From the NCBI RefSeq assembly GCF_022458895.1, contig NZ_JAINFL010000016.1, positions 62,001 through 126,000 on the forward strand: a stretch of DNA of 64,000 bases, in the 5' to 3' direction. The stretch is from Roseihalotalea indica. GTDB taxonomy: Bacteria > Bacteroidota > Bacteroidia > Cytophagales > Cyclobacteriaceae. Positions 63,996 to 64,000 of this stretch are shown one piece after another. A model generated the notes under the pieces. It did no database searches, had not been told where the DNA came from, and saw nothing but the letters and a program-made list of their open reading frames with translations. The position numbers and the translations under genes are program-made. The first letter of the stretch is position 1. Each line of letters begins with the position of its first letter.

Positions 63996-64000
63996 AATTT

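Noticed and set aside
1..64000. Search for tRNA, rRNA, CRISPR, integrase or transposase
   Set aside because: No tRNA-like T-loop with acceptor stem, no rRNA signature, no regular spacer repeats and no transposase or recombinase motifs were found by reading; short RNA genes could still be missed.

Overview
The window looks like the chromosome of a free-living, aerobic-to-microaerobic Bacteroidota, most likely in or near the order Cytophagales. The evidence is two SusC/SusD pairs, lipoproteins with Bacteroidota-type signal peptides, DUF4959/DUF5000/DUF4998/DUF3823-type accessory proteins, a fused CcoN-CcoO cbb3 oxidase and promoters with the Bacteroidota -7 element TAnnTTTG. No rRNA, tRNA, CRISPR array, integrase or transposase gene was seen. 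Product names rest on motif recognition by eye; no database search was possible.

Layout. 1-4455: the end of an RND efflux pump gene, its outer-membrane channel and a multi-PAS sensor kinase. 4721-16755: a microaerobic respiration block with an Fnr-type regulator, a Usp-like protein, ccoI, ccoS, ccoNO, ccoQ, ccoP, ccoG, ccoH, a SafE-like membrane protein and hemN. Two near-identical Fnr-like boxes lie about 75 bp before the Usp-like gene and before ccoS. 16756-18362: 1.6 kb with little coding content. 18363-26089: a SusC/SusD locus with two discoidin-type surface lipoproteins and no enzyme. 26157-27973 (minus): tatA, a small HMA-like protein, a possibly broken gene and a RibD/DHFR-like reductase. 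28103-43932 (minus): a polysaccharide utilisation locus with SusC, SusD, a DUF3823 protein, two GH71/99-like proteins, a GH95 fucosidase, an esterase, an unrecognised secreted protein and a GH92 mannosidase. It is read divergently from a membrane-anchored kelch/winged-helix regulator (44070-46685). The enzyme set suggests a fucosylated, mannose-containing glycan such as an N-glycan. 47191-49293: a large HPII-type catalase.

49559-53188: a tight cluster of glycosyltransferase, NodS-like methyltransferase, PIG-L deacetylase and acyl-CoA dehydrogenase, which looks like a pathway for a modified glycoconjugate. An aldo/keto reductase and a FadD-type ligase follow. 56385-62778 is an accessory region of small minus-strand genes, a second glycosyltransferase, a LasC-like FAD monooxygenase and an N-terminally truncated methyltransferase.

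The most notable signal lies in that accessory region. Three intergenic stretches (56756-56850, 59048-59160, 60381-60490) share one architecture. Each has direct repeats of TGYCGGAAA (minus strand) phased about 21 bp apart. In each, the proximal repeat sits exactly 31 bp upstream of a perfect TAnnTTTG box. They appear to be activator-dependent promoters of one undescribed regulon controlling a repeat lipoprotein, a methyltransferase fragment plus monooxygenase, and a small membrane protein that may be co-transcribed with a Cys/Ser/Thr-rich peptide. A MITE-like element with 13-18 bp terminal inverted repeats occurs three times (4483, 46949, 59614), and its central hairpin is flipped between copies.
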